Numbered from the stretch's first letter, positions 26,959 through 36,405 are shown. The stretch: 64,000 nucleotides of DNA from Salinispora oceanensis (GCF_000383575.1 NZ_KB911579.1:4797424-4861423); one strand, 5' to 3'. The notes: a model not told the origin generated them from the sequence alone. Program-made: numbers and translations.

Positions 26959-28220
26959 CCGGGGCGCGACGCCGCCCCCGTTGCGCGGTGTGCGGCGCTT
27001 CGCCGGAGCAGCCAAGCGGCGAGCAGGACCAGCCCGGCGAGCGCGATCAACACGTACAGGTTGCTGTACACCAGGCCGAGGCCGGTGAAGTGCAGGTCCC
27101 AGCCGCCCGGCGCGGCCAGCACCCAGCTAGTACTGGCCACCAGCGCGAGCCAGACCGCGCCGAGCGCGGTGATGCCGAGACGGTGACCGTGCCGGCGGCA
27201 GCGGTCGGCGAGCAGCACCAGCGCGGGCACCCACCAGACCCAGTGGTGGTGCCAGGAGACCGGGGAGACCAGCAGCCCGGTGCCGGCGCACGCCAGCACC
27301 GCGATCAGGTGGTCTGCGGTACGAGCGCACCAGACGGCGAGGGCCGTACCGGCCGCGGCGACCAACGCCGCGGTCACCGCCCACACCCAGGCCAGGTCGG
27401 GGGTGTCGGCGATGCGGGCGAGAGCGCCGGCCAGCGACTGGTTCAGGATCGTGCGGGGATCACCGGTGACCCGGGCTGTGTCGAGCAGGCCGCCGCCGAA
27501 GAACCAGGCCGAGTCTGTTGGTCGCCAGGCGAACCCGATGCCGATGGTGGCCAGGAAGACGGCCGTGGCCGTGACTGCCGCCCGAATCCGGCCGGTGAGC
27601 AGCAGCAAGCCCACGAAGATCAGCGGGGTGAGTTTGAGCCCGGCCGCCAACCCGATGCCGACCCCGCACCACCGGCTGGCGCGGCCGGGTACCAGGTCGT
27701 GGAGCACCATCCACATGAGGAAGAGGCCGACCTGTCCGGCCTGCAGATGACCGGTTACGGGGAAGAGCGGCAGCACGGCGAGCACCGCGAACAGCGTCGC
27801 AAGCGGCCGGCGGTCAGGCTTGACGCCGGTGGCGTTCAGGATCAGCCCGACGACCGCCACCAGCGCGGCCGCCGACGCGGCCGTCCAGAGCCCGACGGCC
27901 ACCTCGGCGGGGACGGCGGTCAGCGGTCGCAGCAGCAGGGCGGCGAACGGCGGATAGGTGAATCCCAACTCGATGCCGTCCGCGCCCCGGTAGGAGACCT
28001 GGTACAGGTTGCCGTCCCCGGCGGCCGCCGCGGCGGCGCCGGTGCGGTAGGCGGCCAGGTCCCCCCAGAACCGGCCGGTACCGCGGTGCACCAGCGCCGC
28101 CGCCACGGCCAGTAGGGCGACGATCCCCACCAGCGTCGCCCTCGACGCCGCCGCCGCCACCGGCGGGGTGGCTGGCGGCGTCCGGGACAGCTCGGAACCG
28201 GCGGTCGACGCGTTGGTCAC
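26922..28220 (-). CDS. GT87-family polyprenyl-phosphate-sugar glycosyltransferase
   Basis: 432 residues, about ten to eleven membrane segments. Features of DUF2029/GT87 (PimE-like mannosyltransferases): an acidic residue in the first outside loop (WGDLAAYRTG), GFTYPPFAALLLRPL, LKLTPLIFVGLLLL and the SPVSWHHHWVWWVP block. It should move a sugar from polyprenyl phosphate onto a glycan at the outer face of the membrane. Last gene of a four-gene coupled set (GT2, deacetylase, methyltransferase, GT87); start overlaps the methyltransferase stop. The 3' end overlaps tetR in antisense by 37 bp. Donor sugar unknown; mannose is the precedent. Confidence 0.87.
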   Translation of the reverse strand: MTNASTAGSELSRTPPATPPVAAAASRATLVGIVALLAVAAALVHRGTGRFWGDLAAYRTGAAAAAAGDGNLYQVSYRGADGIELGFTYPPFAALLLRPLTAVPAEVAVGLWTAASAAALVAVVGLILNATGVKPDRRPLATLFAVLAVLPLFPVTGHLQAGQVGLFLMWMVLHDLVPGRASRWCGVGIGLAAGLKLTPLIFVGLLLLTGRIRAAVTATAVFLATIGIGFAWRPTDSAWFFGGGLLDTARVTGDPRTILNQSLAGALARIADTPDLAWVWAVTAALVAAAGTALAVWCARTADHLIAVLACAGTGLLVSPVSWHHHWVWWVPALVLLADRCRRHGHRLGITALGAVWLALVASTSWVLAAPGGWDLHFTGLGLVYSNLYVLIALAGLVLLAAWLLRRSAAHRATGAASRPGQPDGFRIAVPE

Positions 28221-28915
28221 CGCCGCTCCCCCGCCGTGCTCGTCCCGGTGGCATTCCCTGCCGTGCTCGACCTGGCGGCCTCGCCTGCCTGCCGACCCGC
28301 CGGTGCTGGGCCGAGCACGAACGTGCCCCCGGCCGGCACACCGTCGCGGAGCTGGATCTTCTCCTCGTGCACGGTCAGCCCGCAGCCCCGGATCCGGTCG
28401 GCCAGGGCGGCGTGCACGCCGCCGCTGTCGTACAACCAGACAATCAGGACACCGCCGGGGGTGAGCGCGCGGGCCATCCGGTGGAGCAGCTCGATGGCCT
28501 GGTCGGCTGGGAAGTAGTAGAGCACCTCCCGCAGCAGGATCACGTCGTACGCCTCGGCGGCCCGGTAGGTGAGTACGTCGGCGACCTGGAAGGAGCTACG
28601 TGGGCGGCGCAGCGAACGGGCGCGACGCAGGGCGGTCCGGCTGATGTCAACGCCGTGGTAGTGCCGGTAGCCGGTGGGCGGCAGCACAAGATTCACCGTG
28701 GATCCGCAGCCGAGGTCGAGGATCCGGGGTCGCGGCACCCACCGGTGGATGAGCTGCCCGATGGTGTGGTCGCCGGCCCGGTCCAGGTAGTTCCACCGGC
28801 CCAGGGCGTACTGCGTCTCCCAGAGCAACGCGTTGAGCCGAGGGTACGGGCGGATCAGTACCGCCAACGGCCAGTGCAGTACACGGGCGACGGCCCGCAC
28901 CACGGCGCCGCCCAT
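28217..28915 (-). CDS. SAM-dependent methyltransferase
   Basis: 232 residues. Class I methyltransferase: motif I ILDLGCGSTVNL, the acidic end of strand 2 in YHGVDISRTAL, motif II DVILLREVLYYFP and motif III LTPGGVLIVWLYDSGG. An N-terminal helical part (1-55) may help membrane or substrate contact. The C-terminal 30 residues are Ala/Thr/Gly-rich and disordered. ATG at 28915 overlaps the deacetylase stop, and its own end overlaps the GT87 start, so it is co-translated with glycan genes and probably methylates a sugar hydroxyl or lipid head. Substrate not determined. Confidence 0.88.
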   Translation of the reverse strand: MGGAVVRAVARVLHWPLAVLIRPYPRLNALLWETQYALGRWNYLDRAGDHTIGQLIHRWVPRPRILDLGCGSTVNLVLPPTGYRHYHGVDISRTALRRARSLRRPRSSFQVADVLTYRAAEAYDVILLREVLYYFPADQAIELLHRMARALTPGGVLIVWLYDSGGVHAALADRIRGCGLTVHEEKIQLRDGVPAGGTFVLGPAPAGRQAGEAARSSTAGNATGTSTAGERR

Positions 28916-29634
28916 CAGCTTCGCCCCGCGTAACTCGGATGGCCCGGACCGGATGCGGGCGGCACCGGGACGAAGCGTAACCCGCGTCGCTGCAGCCGGG
29001 GGATCACCGCCGCCAGCGCGACCACGGTCTGCCAGCGGTCGCCGCCGCCGTCGTGGCAGAGCAGGACATGGCCGGAGCGGCTACGCGTCAACGTACGGGT
29101 GATGTGCGCTACGCCCGGCTGCTTCCAGTCACTAGAGTTGACCGTCCAGTCCACGGGGGTGAGCCCAGCCCGCGCCACCGTGTCGAGGACCCGGGGCGAC
29201 CATCCGCCGCTGGGCGCCCGGAACAGCCGCGGTGCCTGCCCGACGGCGTCGGTGATCTGCTGCTGGGCCCGCTGCACCTCGTCGCGCAGCCGCGCGGTGG
29301 GCAGCGCGGCGAAGGGCATCGGGTGATGCATCGAGTGGTTGCCGATCTCATGTCCGGCCTCGGCGATCCGCCGGGCCAGCCGGGGGTGCTGCGCCACCCG
29401 TGCGCCGATGAGGAAGAAGGTCGCCGGCACGGCGTACGCCTCCAGCAGGTCCAGCAGGGCCGGGGTCCAGCGGGGGTCGGGCCCGTCGTCCACGGTCAGG
29501 GCCACCGCGCCGGGCGCGACCCGGAACATCGGCCACCGCCGGCGGGCCTTCGCGCTGGTCGGCCAGAACCGGTGGTAGGTCCGCACACCGAGGAAGGCCG
29601 CTTCCCAGGCCCGACCCGGCAGCGCCGGGGTCAC
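28915..29634 (-). CDS. Polysaccharide deacetylase (NodB-like)
   Basis: 239 residues from GTG 29634, which overlaps the GT2 stop (GTGA). NodB motifs: TVDDGPDP (catalytic D49, metal D50), GNHSMHHPM with metal ligands H100 and H104, RAPSGGWS, a DW-containing block WTVNSSDW, and LLCHDGGG near the end. It should remove N-acetyl (or O-acetyl) groups from sugars. There is no signal peptide or membrane anchor, unlike cell-wall deacetylases, so it probably acts on a lipid-linked or nucleotide-linked sugar inside the cell, as some GlcNAc-lipid deacetylases do. Confidence 0.9.
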   Translation of the reverse strand: MTPALPGRAWEAAFLGVRTYHRFWPTSAKARRRWPMFRVAPGAVALTVDDGPDPRWTPALLDLLEAYAVPATFFLIGARVAQHPRLARRIAEAGHEIGNHSMHHPMPFAALPTARLRDEVQRAQQQITDAVGQAPRLFRAPSGGWSPRVLDTVARAGLTPVDWTVNSSDWKQPGVAHITRTLTRSRSGHVLLCHDGGGDRWQTVVALAAVIPRLQRRGLRFVPVPPASGPGHPSYAGRS

Positions 29635-30644
29635 GAGTCGACCCGCGCTGCGGCAGGACGGGACGGGCCGAAGTCCCGATCGGTCAGGAACCGCACCCCA
29701 CCCACCGCCGCCCCGGCGATGATCGCCAGCTGCACCAGCAGGTGAGTGGCGAGGAAGAAGGCGAGAAACGCCGGGCCGCGTCGGCGTAGCACGAACCGTG
29801 CCAGCCCCGGGTCGGCCACGGCGAAGCCGAGCAGCGCGGCGGCGGGCAGGGCGAACAGGGCGGGCGCGAAGAGGCCCGCCGGAAGGGTGCCGACGGCCAG
29901 CGCCGCCGCCAGTATGCCGGCGCTGCGGTTGGCCCGCAGCCCCGCCGGGCCGCGTTCCCGGACGGCCACCGGCACGAGCAGCTGGGAGCGGCCGAACTGT
30001 TTGCGCAGCATCGGCCACAGTCGACTGTCATCGTCGTGCCGACAGGTCACCTCGGCGCTGAGCCAGATGCCGTGGCGGTCGGCCATCCGGTCGCTGAGTT
30101 CCACGTCCTCGGAGGCACGCAGATTCTCGTCGAAGACACCGACGTCGTCGAAGACCGTCCGGCGTACGGCGCAGAGCGCGAAGATGGCGGTACGGACCCG
30201 ACCGGTGTTGCGGATGCGCCAGTAGTGGGCGTGCAGCAGGCGGTACGCCTCCACCGGCCCGTCGTCGAACAGCGGCTCGGTCAGGTAGATGCCGTGGACG
30301 CAGTCCACATCGGGGGTCTCGGTGAGTACCCGCAGCGCGTTGGCGAGCGCGTCGGGGGCAGGCGCGCAGTCGGCGTCCACGAAGAACACCACCTCACCCC
30401 GGCTTGCCCGGATGCCCTGGTTGCGGGCAGCGGCTGGACCCCGGTTGACCGGGTTGGGCAGCAGCACAACGGCCGGGAACTCCCGGGCGATCCACTGCGT
30501 CCGATCGGTGCTGGCATCGTCGACGACGATCACCTCGTGCGGCGGGTGGGACTGCGCGAAGACCGCGGACAGGCAGGCGCGCAGGGTCCGTTCGCTGTTG
30601 TAGGCGGGAATGACGACCGAGACGTTCGCAGGCACGAACACCAC
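29631..30644 (-). CDS. GT2-family glycosyltransferase with C-terminal membrane segments
   Basis: 337 residues. GT-A fold (about 7-235): VSVVIPAYN, VVDDASTD, metal motif D90-A-D92, and the acceptor/catalytic SEDVELS block followed by HDDD. Two or three membrane helices follow (about 245-315) with the motif FLAFFLATHLLVQ...G...FLTDRDF shared with the other three GT2s of the locus. It heads the minus-strand glycan operon; deacetylase, methyltransferase and GT87 follow with overlapping stops and starts. The 247-bp region before it is the shared divergent promoter with the aminotransferase gene. Donor and acceptor unknown. Confidence 0.88.
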   Translation of the reverse strand: MVFVPANVSVVIPAYNSERTLRACLSAVFAQSHPPHEVIVVDDASTDRTQWIAREFPAVVLLPNPVNRGPAAARNQGIRASRGEVVFFVDADCAPAPDALANALRVLTETPDVDCVHGIYLTEPLFDDGPVEAYRLLHAHYWRIRNTGRVRTAIFALCAVRRTVFDDVGVFDENLRASEDVELSDRMADRHGIWLSAEVTCRHDDDSRLWPMLRKQFGRSQLLVPVAVRERGPAGLRANRSAGILAAALAVGTLPAGLFAPALFALPAAALLGFAVADPGLARFVLRRRGPAFLAFFLATHLLVQLAIIAGAAVGGVRFLTDRDFGPSRPAAARVDS

Positions 30645-30891
30645 CTATGTCGAATGGCCGGGCGCCCGCCGGAACTCGTACGCGAACGCGGTGACGTTTC
30701 GTGCACGGTAACGACGTGGCGAGGTTCGTACAAGCGCCCCAACGAGGTGTACAGCCGACCTGTGGTGCGGTTCCAGTCGTCGTCCAGTCGCAGTTCAGTG
30801 CCGGTCGAAATAATGTCCGGGGGCCGTCGGGTCTGGTCGGTTGTCGAGGTGACCCCAGGCCCGCGCCAGAACTGAAAGAAGAGGGGGGTGT

Positions 30892-32307
30892 ATGACGAGG
30901 TTACTCAGCGTCGAGGAGTGCGAGCGTCTTTCGGTGAAAGACGTGCACAGTCTGTACCGACGCTTTGTCAACCGAAGTCAGGTCGGCCTGATGACGTCGT
31001 TCGGATTTGGCCGGGAGCTGGTGGACCACGCCGAGGGCGCGTACCTGTATCTGCGTGACGGCCGACGGGTGCTCGACCTCACCGGCGGAGTGGGCGTGCT
31101 CAACCACGGCCACAACCACCCGCGCCTGCTGGCGACGCGTCGCCAGTTCGCGCAGCGGCGTCGGATGGAGGTACACAAGACCTACTTCTCCCCGTACGTG
31201 GCGGCGTTGGCGCACAACCTGGCCCAGGTGCTGCCGGGCGACCTGAACATGTCCTTCCTGCCGAACTCCGGGGCGGAGGCCGTCGAGGGTGCGGTGAAGT
31301 TGGCCTACAAATACCACGGCGGCCGGCGCAACACGATCCTGCGCGCCGATATCAGCTTCCACGGCAAACTGCTCGGCTCCGGCAGCCTGACTGGCGCCGC
31401 GCAGAATCATTTCGCGTTTCCGGGGATTCCCGGCGTGGTCTCGTACACCTATGACGACCTGGAGTCGGTGCGCGCCGCCGTCGCGGCGCACCCCGATGAT
31501 GTGTACGCCATTCTCGTCGAGCCGTTCAGCGCCTCCACCATGCGTTCGTGTTCCGCGGAGTTCCTGCACGGGCTGCGCACCTTGTGCACCGAGCAGGACA
31601 TTGTGCTGGTGTTCGACGAGATCTATACCGGCTGGGGCAAGACCGGCAGCATGTTTTACTTCATGCGCCACGCGGGGCTGCTACCGGACGTGGTGACCAC
31701 GTCAAAGTCATTCGGCGGCGGAAAGTCGTCGATCTCTGCCTATGTGGCCCGGGAGCCGGTGTTCCGGCAGGCCTACGACAACCCGGTCGACGCCCTCATG
31801 CACTCGACGTCAACCACCTACTACGGTTTCGGCGAGGAGTGCGCCACCGCCATCGAGGCGATCGCCATCGCCGTTGAGGACGACTATCCGGCCCGGGCGC
31901 GACGCATCGAGCAACTCCTCGGTCCGGGCCTGCGGCGGATCGCCAAACAGCACCCCGAGGCGGTGGCCGAGGTCACCGGTGCGGGGGCACTGTGGGGGGT
32001 CTTCCTCGACGGCGGACCGAAGGTGCTGGACCTGGCCGCGAGGATCGCGCCCGCCGGTCTGGCCCGAGATCCGCGACTACGCACCAAACTGATCACCGCG
32101 TCGGTGATCAATGCGCTCTACCGGGAGCACGACATCTACACGTACTACACCCTCAACGGCGCCAGTCCGCTGGTGGTCGGACCGCCGCTGGTCGCCACCG
32201 ACGACGACATCGAACACTTTCTCAACGCCCTCGACGCGGTCCTTGACCAGGGGCTCAACCGCCTCCTGAGCCGGTTTGTCGCGCAGAAGCTCGGCTCGCT
32301 GTGGTGA
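30892..32307 (+). CDS. Class III PLP aminotransferase
   Basis: 471 residues from ATG 30892, with GAAGAGGGGGG upstream. Fold-type I aminotransferase of class III: GGVGVLNHGHNHP, FLPNSGAEAVEGAVKLA, the cofactor Asp in VFDEIYTGWGKTG, and the PLP Lys K272 in TTSKSFGGGK. General resemblance is to ornithine/diaminobutyrate-type enzymes, but the C-terminal 60 residues are longer. First gene of the plus-strand glycan set; its stop overlaps the epimerase start. It may make an amino sugar or transfer an amino group to an aldehyde that is then attached to a glycan or lipid. The exact substrate is not readable. Confidence 0.87.
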   Translation: MTRLLSVEECERLSVKDVHSLYRRFVNRSQVGLMTSFGFGRELVDHAEGAYLYLRDGRRVLDLTGGVGVLNHGHNHPRLLATRRQFAQRRRMEVHKTYFSPYVAALAHNLAQVLPGDLNMSFLPNSGAEAVEGAVKLAYKYHGGRRNTILRADISFHGKLLGSGSLTGAAQNHFAFPGIPGVVSYTYDDLESVRAAVAAHPDDVYAILVEPFSASTMRSCSAEFLHGLRTLCTEQDIVLVFDEIYTGWGKTGSMFYFMRHAGLLPDVVTTSKSFGGGKSSISAYVAREPVFRQAYDNPVDALMHSTSTTYYGFGEECATAIEAIAIAVEDDYPARARRIEQLLGPGLRRIAKQHPEAVAEVTGAGALWGVFLDGGPKVLDLAARIAPAGLARDPRLRTKLITASVINALYREHDIYTYYTLNGASPLVVGPPLVATDDDIEHFLNALDAVLDQGLNRLLSRFVAQKLGSLW

Positions 32308-33344
32308 TCGCGGTGACCGGCGCCGCCGGGATGCTCGGCTCGACCGTGGTGCAGCGGCTGACCGGCGCCGGATCCGCGGTAACCGGCGTGGACCTACGGG
32401 CAGCCCCCGACGGCCCCCACACACCGGGCTACCGGCACCTGGTCGGGGACATCCGCGACCCGGCGGTGCTGCGGGCCGCCTTCGACGACGCCGAAGCGGT
32501 CGTGCACTGCGCCGCCGCGCTCCCCAGCTACCCGCCGGAGCAGATCCGGGCCATCGTCGTTGACGGCAGCCGGGCCGTGCTGGACGCCGCCCGGGAAGCC
32601 CGGGTGCCCCGGTTGGTCTACATCTCCTCCACCGCCGTGTACGGGCTGCCCACCCAGGTGCCGACACCGGAGCAGCACCCGTACGCTCCGGTCGACGCGT
32701 ACAGCACCGCCAAAGCCGACGCGGAGCAACTCGCGGTGGGCTACCGCGAGCATGGCCTGATCCTGCCGGTACTGCGGCCGAAGACCTTCCTGGGCCCCGG
32801 CCGGATGGGACTGTTCGCGATGTTGTTCCAGTGGGCACACGAGGGGCGTAACTTCCCGGTGCTCGGCGACGGCGGAGTGCGCATCCAGATGCTGCACGTC
32901 GCGGACCTGGTAGACGCCGTCGAAACGGTGCTACGGGTGCCCGCCGAGGCCGCCAACGACACGTACAACATCGCGGCGGCGACGTTCGGCACCCTCCGCG
33001 AGGACTTCCAGGCGGTGCTCGACGCTGCCGGACACGGCAAACGGGTGATCGGTCTGCCGGCCCGTCCCGCTCGGGCCGCGCTCGGGCTGCTCGAACGCAG
33101 TGGCCTCTCGCCGGTCTACGGGCGGCTGCTGCACAAGCTCATGGCCGACTCCTACGTGGACACCGACCGGGCTCGGCGGCGCCTCGGCTTCCACCCGCGA
33201 CACAGCAACCAAGACGCGGTGCTGGAGACCTTCCGGTGGTGGCGGGACCAGCAAGCCACCACCACCGCCACGACGGCCAGCGGACCGACCAGCCGTGACC
33301 CGTGGCGGCAGGGAGTACTCGCCGCCGCCCGGGTCTTCTTCTAA
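32301..33344 (+). CDS. NAD-dependent epimerase/dehydratase
   Basis: 347 residues from GTG 32301. Extended SDR: TGAAGMLGSTVV binds NAD, then D of GVDLRAAP, SSTAVYG with the catalytic Ser/Thr, and the YSTAK motif. Residues IQMLHVADLVDA are the usual late block. It should epimerise, dehydrate or reduce an NDP-sugar. GTG overlaps the aminotransferase stop by 7 nt. Combined with the aminotransferase it fits a short NDP-amino-sugar pathway, while combined with the UbiA-type enzyme it could take part in polyprenyl-pentose chemistry. The tail past residue 315 is Thr-rich and variable. Confidence 0.88.
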   Translation: MVIAVTGAAGMLGSTVVQRLTGAGSAVTGVDLRAAPDGPHTPGYRHLVGDIRDPAVLRAAFDDAEAVVHCAAALPSYPPEQIRAIVVDGSRAVLDAAREARVPRLVYISSTAVYGLPTQVPTPEQHPYAPVDAYSTAKADAEQLAVGYREHGLILPVLRPKTFLGPGRMGLFAMLFQWAHEGRNFPVLGDGGVRIQMLHVADLVDAVETVLRVPAEAANDTYNIAAATFGTLREDFQAVLDAAGHGKRVIGLPARPARAALGLLERSGLSPVYGRLLHKLMADSYVDTDRARRRLGFHPRHSNQDAVLETFRWWRDQQATTTATTASGPTSRDPWRQGVLAAARVFF

Positions 33345-33359
33345 CGCAGGAGGTCAGCC

Positions 33360-34361
33360 ATGACCGCGGTCGAGGTGACGGCGGAATCGATGCCGGGCGG
33401 GGCCCCCGACCCCGCCGCCGGCAGGCGCGATCCGACGCAGCCGGCGACCACGGCCGAGCGACTCGACCTACGCCTGGTCCGTTCCGCCGGCGACCTGGTC
33501 CTGCTGGCCCGGCCCCGCCAATGGGCCAAGACGGTGCTGGCCGTACCGCTGGCTCTGCTCGACACTCCGGCCTGGACGCTCGGCGGGCTCGCCCGCACCG
33601 GCTGGGCGGTGCTGCTGTTCACCCTCGCCTCGTCGCTGGTGTACGTCGTCAACGACATCACCGACCGCGACCTGGACCGGAGGCACCCGACGAAACGGGC
33701 CCGGCCGGTGGCCGACGGCCGGATCTCGGTGACCACCGCCGCCGGTTTCGCCGGCGTCCTCGCCGGACTGCTGGCCCTGGCGTTCGCCGTCGGCCCCGCG
33801 CTGCCCGGGTGGCCGCTGGCCGTCTACCTGGTGCTGAACGTGGCCTACAGCCGCTGGCTCAAGCACATCCCGCTGGTGGACATCAGCGTGGTGGCGACCG
33901 GCTTCGGGCTGCGGGTGGTGCTCGGCTATGCCGCAACCGGCGCGACCGTGTCGGTCTGGCTGCTCACCGCCGTCTTCACCGCCTGTCTGGTGCTGATCCT
34001 CGGCAAGCGACGCGGGGAACTCGCCGCCCAGGGCACCGGGTACCGACCCGCGCTACGCGGCTACACCCTGAACCTGGCCGATCACCTGATCAGCGTCAAC
34101 GCCACCCTCACGGTCGCGGCGTTCCTGATGTACCTGCACACCGACGCCCCGATCGGCGCGCACCGCGAGGCCATCGTGCTCGCCGCCGTTCCCCTGACCC
34201 TCCTGGCCATCTCCCGCTACCTGCAGGCCGTCCTGGTACACCACGGCGGCGGAGATCCGGTCCGCACCCTGCTGCGGGACCGGTTGATCGTCGGCTCCGC
34301 CGCCCTGCTGGCGGCGGCCGTCGGCGCCGGTCTGCTCGCCACCTCCCCGCCAACCTCCTGA
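33360..34361 (+). CDS. UbiA-family prenyltransferase, DPPR synthase-like
   Basis: 333 residues, about nine membrane segments after a disordered head. First Asp motif VNDITDRDLDRRHPTK (N98, D99, D102, D106), the second polar block YSRWLKHIPLVDIS with GFGLRVVLGYAATG, and ILGKRRGEL match decaprenyl-phosphate phosphoribosyltransferase (Rv3806c/UbiA of mycobacteria), which joins PRPP to polyprenyl phosphate. In mycobacteria this gives the arabinose donor for the cell wall. DprE1 is not in the window. RBS AGGAGG at 33348-33353. Here it probably starts a polyprenyl-linked pentose used by the local glycosyltransferases. Confidence 0.87.
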   Translation: MTAVEVTAESMPGGAPDPAAGRRDPTQPATTAERLDLRLVRSAGDLVLLARPRQWAKTVLAVPLALLDTPAWTLGGLARTGWAVLLFTLASSLVYVVNDITDRDLDRRHPTKRARPVADGRISVTTAAGFAGVLAGLLALAFAVGPALPGWPLAVYLVLNVAYSRWLKHIPLVDISVVATGFGLRVVLGYAATGATVSVWLLTAVFTACLVLILGKRRGELAAQGTGYRPALRGYTLNLADHLISVNATLTVAAFLMYLHTDAPIGAHREAIVLAAVPLTLLAISRYLQAVLVHHGGGDPVRTLLRDRLIVGSAALLAAAVGAGLLATSPPTS

Positions 34362-34375
34362 AAGCGGTCCGCCTT

Positions 34376-35386
34376 ATGCCCGAACCCCTGGTCTCGGTCG
34401 TCGTGCCGAACTACAACTACGCCCGCGCGATCGGGCTGTGCCTGTCCGCGCTGCGGGCCCAGACCCACCGGAACCTGGAGATCATCGTTGTGGACGACTG
34501 CAGCACCGACGACTCGGTCGCCGTGGCGCGCTCGTTCGGCGTGCGGGTCGTGCGCACGCCGGCCAACGGCGGCCCGTCGGTGGCCCGCAACCTGGGCGCG
34601 GCACACGCCCAGGGTGAGATCCTTTTCTTCGTCGACTCCGATGTCGCGGCCAAACCCGATGCGGTGGCGAACGCGGTGGCGCTGCTGACCGAACGACCGC
34701 AGATCGGAGCGGTGTGCGGCAACTACGACCCGCAACCGTTGATCCGCGACAGCCTGCTGGAGGAGTACCGCTGCCTGCAACAGTCCTACTGGCTGATCGC
34801 CGACGAGGGACGCATCTACACCCTGTACACCGCGCTACTGGCCATGCGCGCCGACGTGTTCGCCGAGATCGGGCCCTTCGACCCCCGGCTGCGCGAGACC
34901 GAGAACGCCGACTACGGCCTGCGGCTGGCCCGCGCGTACGAGATCTGGCTGACCCCGGCCGTCCGCGGCGTCCACGACCACGACCACGACCTGCGCGTCC
35001 TGGTCCGCAAGGTCTTCACCCGCACCATGCTGCACATGCCGATGTTCGCGCGCGCATCCCGCTTCCCCGGTGGACTACGCAGCGGTCCGCGCGCCTGGAG
35101 CAGCGTCGCCGCCCTGGTCGTGCTCCTGACCGCGGCGACGCCGGTGCTGCTCGGCGCGGTCTGGGCGGTGCTTCCCGCGCTCGGGTTCGCCGGCTACCTG
35201 CGCCTCGACTGGCCGATGTACCGGTTCGTCGCCGGCCGCCGCAGCCCCCTGTTCGTCGCCTACTTCGTCGCCATGCACTTCCTGCTCAACCTGGTGATCG
35301 CCGTCGCGGCCGGCGTCGGTGTGTTCGGCCTGCTGACCTCGAGGACATTCCGGCGGCTGTACGACAAGCCCGCGGAGGCGCTGTGA
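34376..35386 (+). CDS. GT2-family glycosyltransferase, second paralog
   Basis: 336 residues from ATG 34376; the frame is open upstream only in antisense of the UbiA gene. GT-A core: VSVVVPNYNYA, VVDDCSTDDS, metal motif D87-S-D89, TENADYG acceptor block and HDHDHD. C-terminal membrane part (about 245-320) ends with FVAYFVAMHFLLN...G...LLTSRTFRRLYD. About as similar to the next gene as tandem duplicates (YNYA, STDDS, HDHDH shared). Its stop overlaps the next start (GTGA). Product unknown; membrane-bound, so it likely works on a lipid-linked acceptor. Confidence 0.88.
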   Translation: MPEPLVSVVVPNYNYARAIGLCLSALRAQTHRNLEIIVVDDCSTDDSVAVARSFGVRVVRTPANGGPSVARNLGAAHAQGEILFFVDSDVAAKPDAVANAVALLTERPQIGAVCGNYDPQPLIRDSLLEEYRCLQQSYWLIADEGRIYTLYTALLAMRADVFAEIGPFDPRLRETENADYGLRLARAYEIWLTPAVRGVHDHDHDLRVLVRKVFTRTMLHMPMFARASRFPGGLRSGPRAWSSVAALVVLLTAATPVLLGAVWAVLPALGFAGYLRLDWPMYRFVAGRRSPLFVAYFVAMHFLLNLVIAVAAGVGVFGLLTSRTFRRLYDKPAEAL

Positions 35387-36405
35387 ACCCCACCCCGCTG
35401 GTCTCGGTCATCGTGCCGAGCTACAACTACGCCGCCTCGCTCGACGTCTGCCTGCGGGCCGTGCTCGACCAGACGTACCCGGCCATCGAGGTGCTCGTCG
35501 TGGACGACCACAGCACCGACGACTCGGCCGCCGTGGCCCGTTCCCTCGGCGTACGCGTGATCACCCTGCCGGACAACGGTGGCTGCGGTCGGGCCCGCAA
35601 CGTCGGAGTCGCCAACAGCGCCGGCGAGATCCTGTTCTTCGTTGACGCGGACGTGGCGATGGCCCCCGACGCGGTCGCCGAGGCCGTCGCCGTGCTCACC
35701 GCCGAGCCGCAGGTCGGGGCGGTGTGCGGGATCGAGGACCCGGAGCCGCTGCTGCACGACACGGCGGTCGCGCGCTACCGGGGGTTGCAGTATCACCACT
35801 GGTCGGCCAGTGGGGAGGGGGAGGTCACCTTCCTCTTCCCGGCCATGTGCGCGATCCGACGGTCCGTCTACGACCAGGTCGGCCCCTTCAACCCGGCGCT
35901 GAAACAGACCGAGGAGGTGGACTACGGCTACCGGCTGTCCCGCCGGCACCGCCTGCTGCTCACCTCCCGGGTACGCGGCCGCCACGACCACGACCACGAA
36001 CTGCTGCCGCTGCTGCGCAAACTGTTCCACCGGGCCCGGTTGCGGATTCCGCTGTACGCCCGGGCCCGGCGGTTCGCCACCGGGTTCGAGACGGCCGCGC
36101 GGGCGTGGGGGTCGCTGCTGGCGGCGGCCGCCCTGCCCGCGCTGCTGCTCGCCGTGCTGGTCGGGCCGGGGTGGCTGCTCGCCCCCGCCGCCCTGTTCGG
36201 CGCCTCGATCACCGTCGACCGCGCGATGTACGCGCTGGTGCTAAGGCGGCGGGGGGTACGTTTCTTGCTGTACTTCGTGGCCGTGCACTTCCTGGTCAAT
36301 GTCACCATCACCACCGGAGTGGGCGTCGGGGTCCTGCAGTGGCTGACCTCCCGCCCGTTCCGCCAGTTGTACGACAGCACCTTTCCGGCCGAGGCCCCGG
36401 CGTGA
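35383..36405 (+). CDS. GT2-family glycosyltransferase, third paralog
   Basis: 340 residues from GTG 35383. GT-A core: VSVIVPSYNYA, VVDDHSTDDS, D88-A-D90, TEEVDYG and HDHDHE. The C-terminal helices end in LLYFVAVHFLVN...G...WLTSRPFRQLYD. The strong likeness to the preceding gene over its whole length points to tandem duplication followed by change in the loop after the DxD motif (CGIEDPEP against CGNYDPQP). Overlaps both neighbours by 4 nt, so GT2, GT2 and EEP are translated as a unit. Confidence 0.88.
   Translation: MNPTPLVSVIVPSYNYAASLDVCLRAVLDQTYPAIEVLVVDDHSTDDSAAVARSLGVRVITLPDNGGCGRARNVGVANSAGEILFFVDADVAMAPDAVAEAVAVLTAEPQVGAVCGIEDPEPLLHDTAVARYRGLQYHHWSASGEGEVTFLFPAMCAIRRSVYDQVGPFNPALKQTEEVDYGYRLSRRHRLLLTSRVRGRHDHDHELLPLLRKLFHRARLRIPLYARARRFATGFETAARAWGSLLAAAALPALLLAVLVGPGWLLAPAALFGASITVDRAMYALVLRRRGVRFLLYFVAVHFLVNVTITTGVGVGVLQWLTSRPFRQLYDSTFPAEAPA

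Noticed and set aside
29635..30018. N-terminal extension of the polysaccharide deacetylase
   Set aside because: It overlaps the GT2 gene in another frame; GTG at 29634 gives the usual 4-nt overlap.
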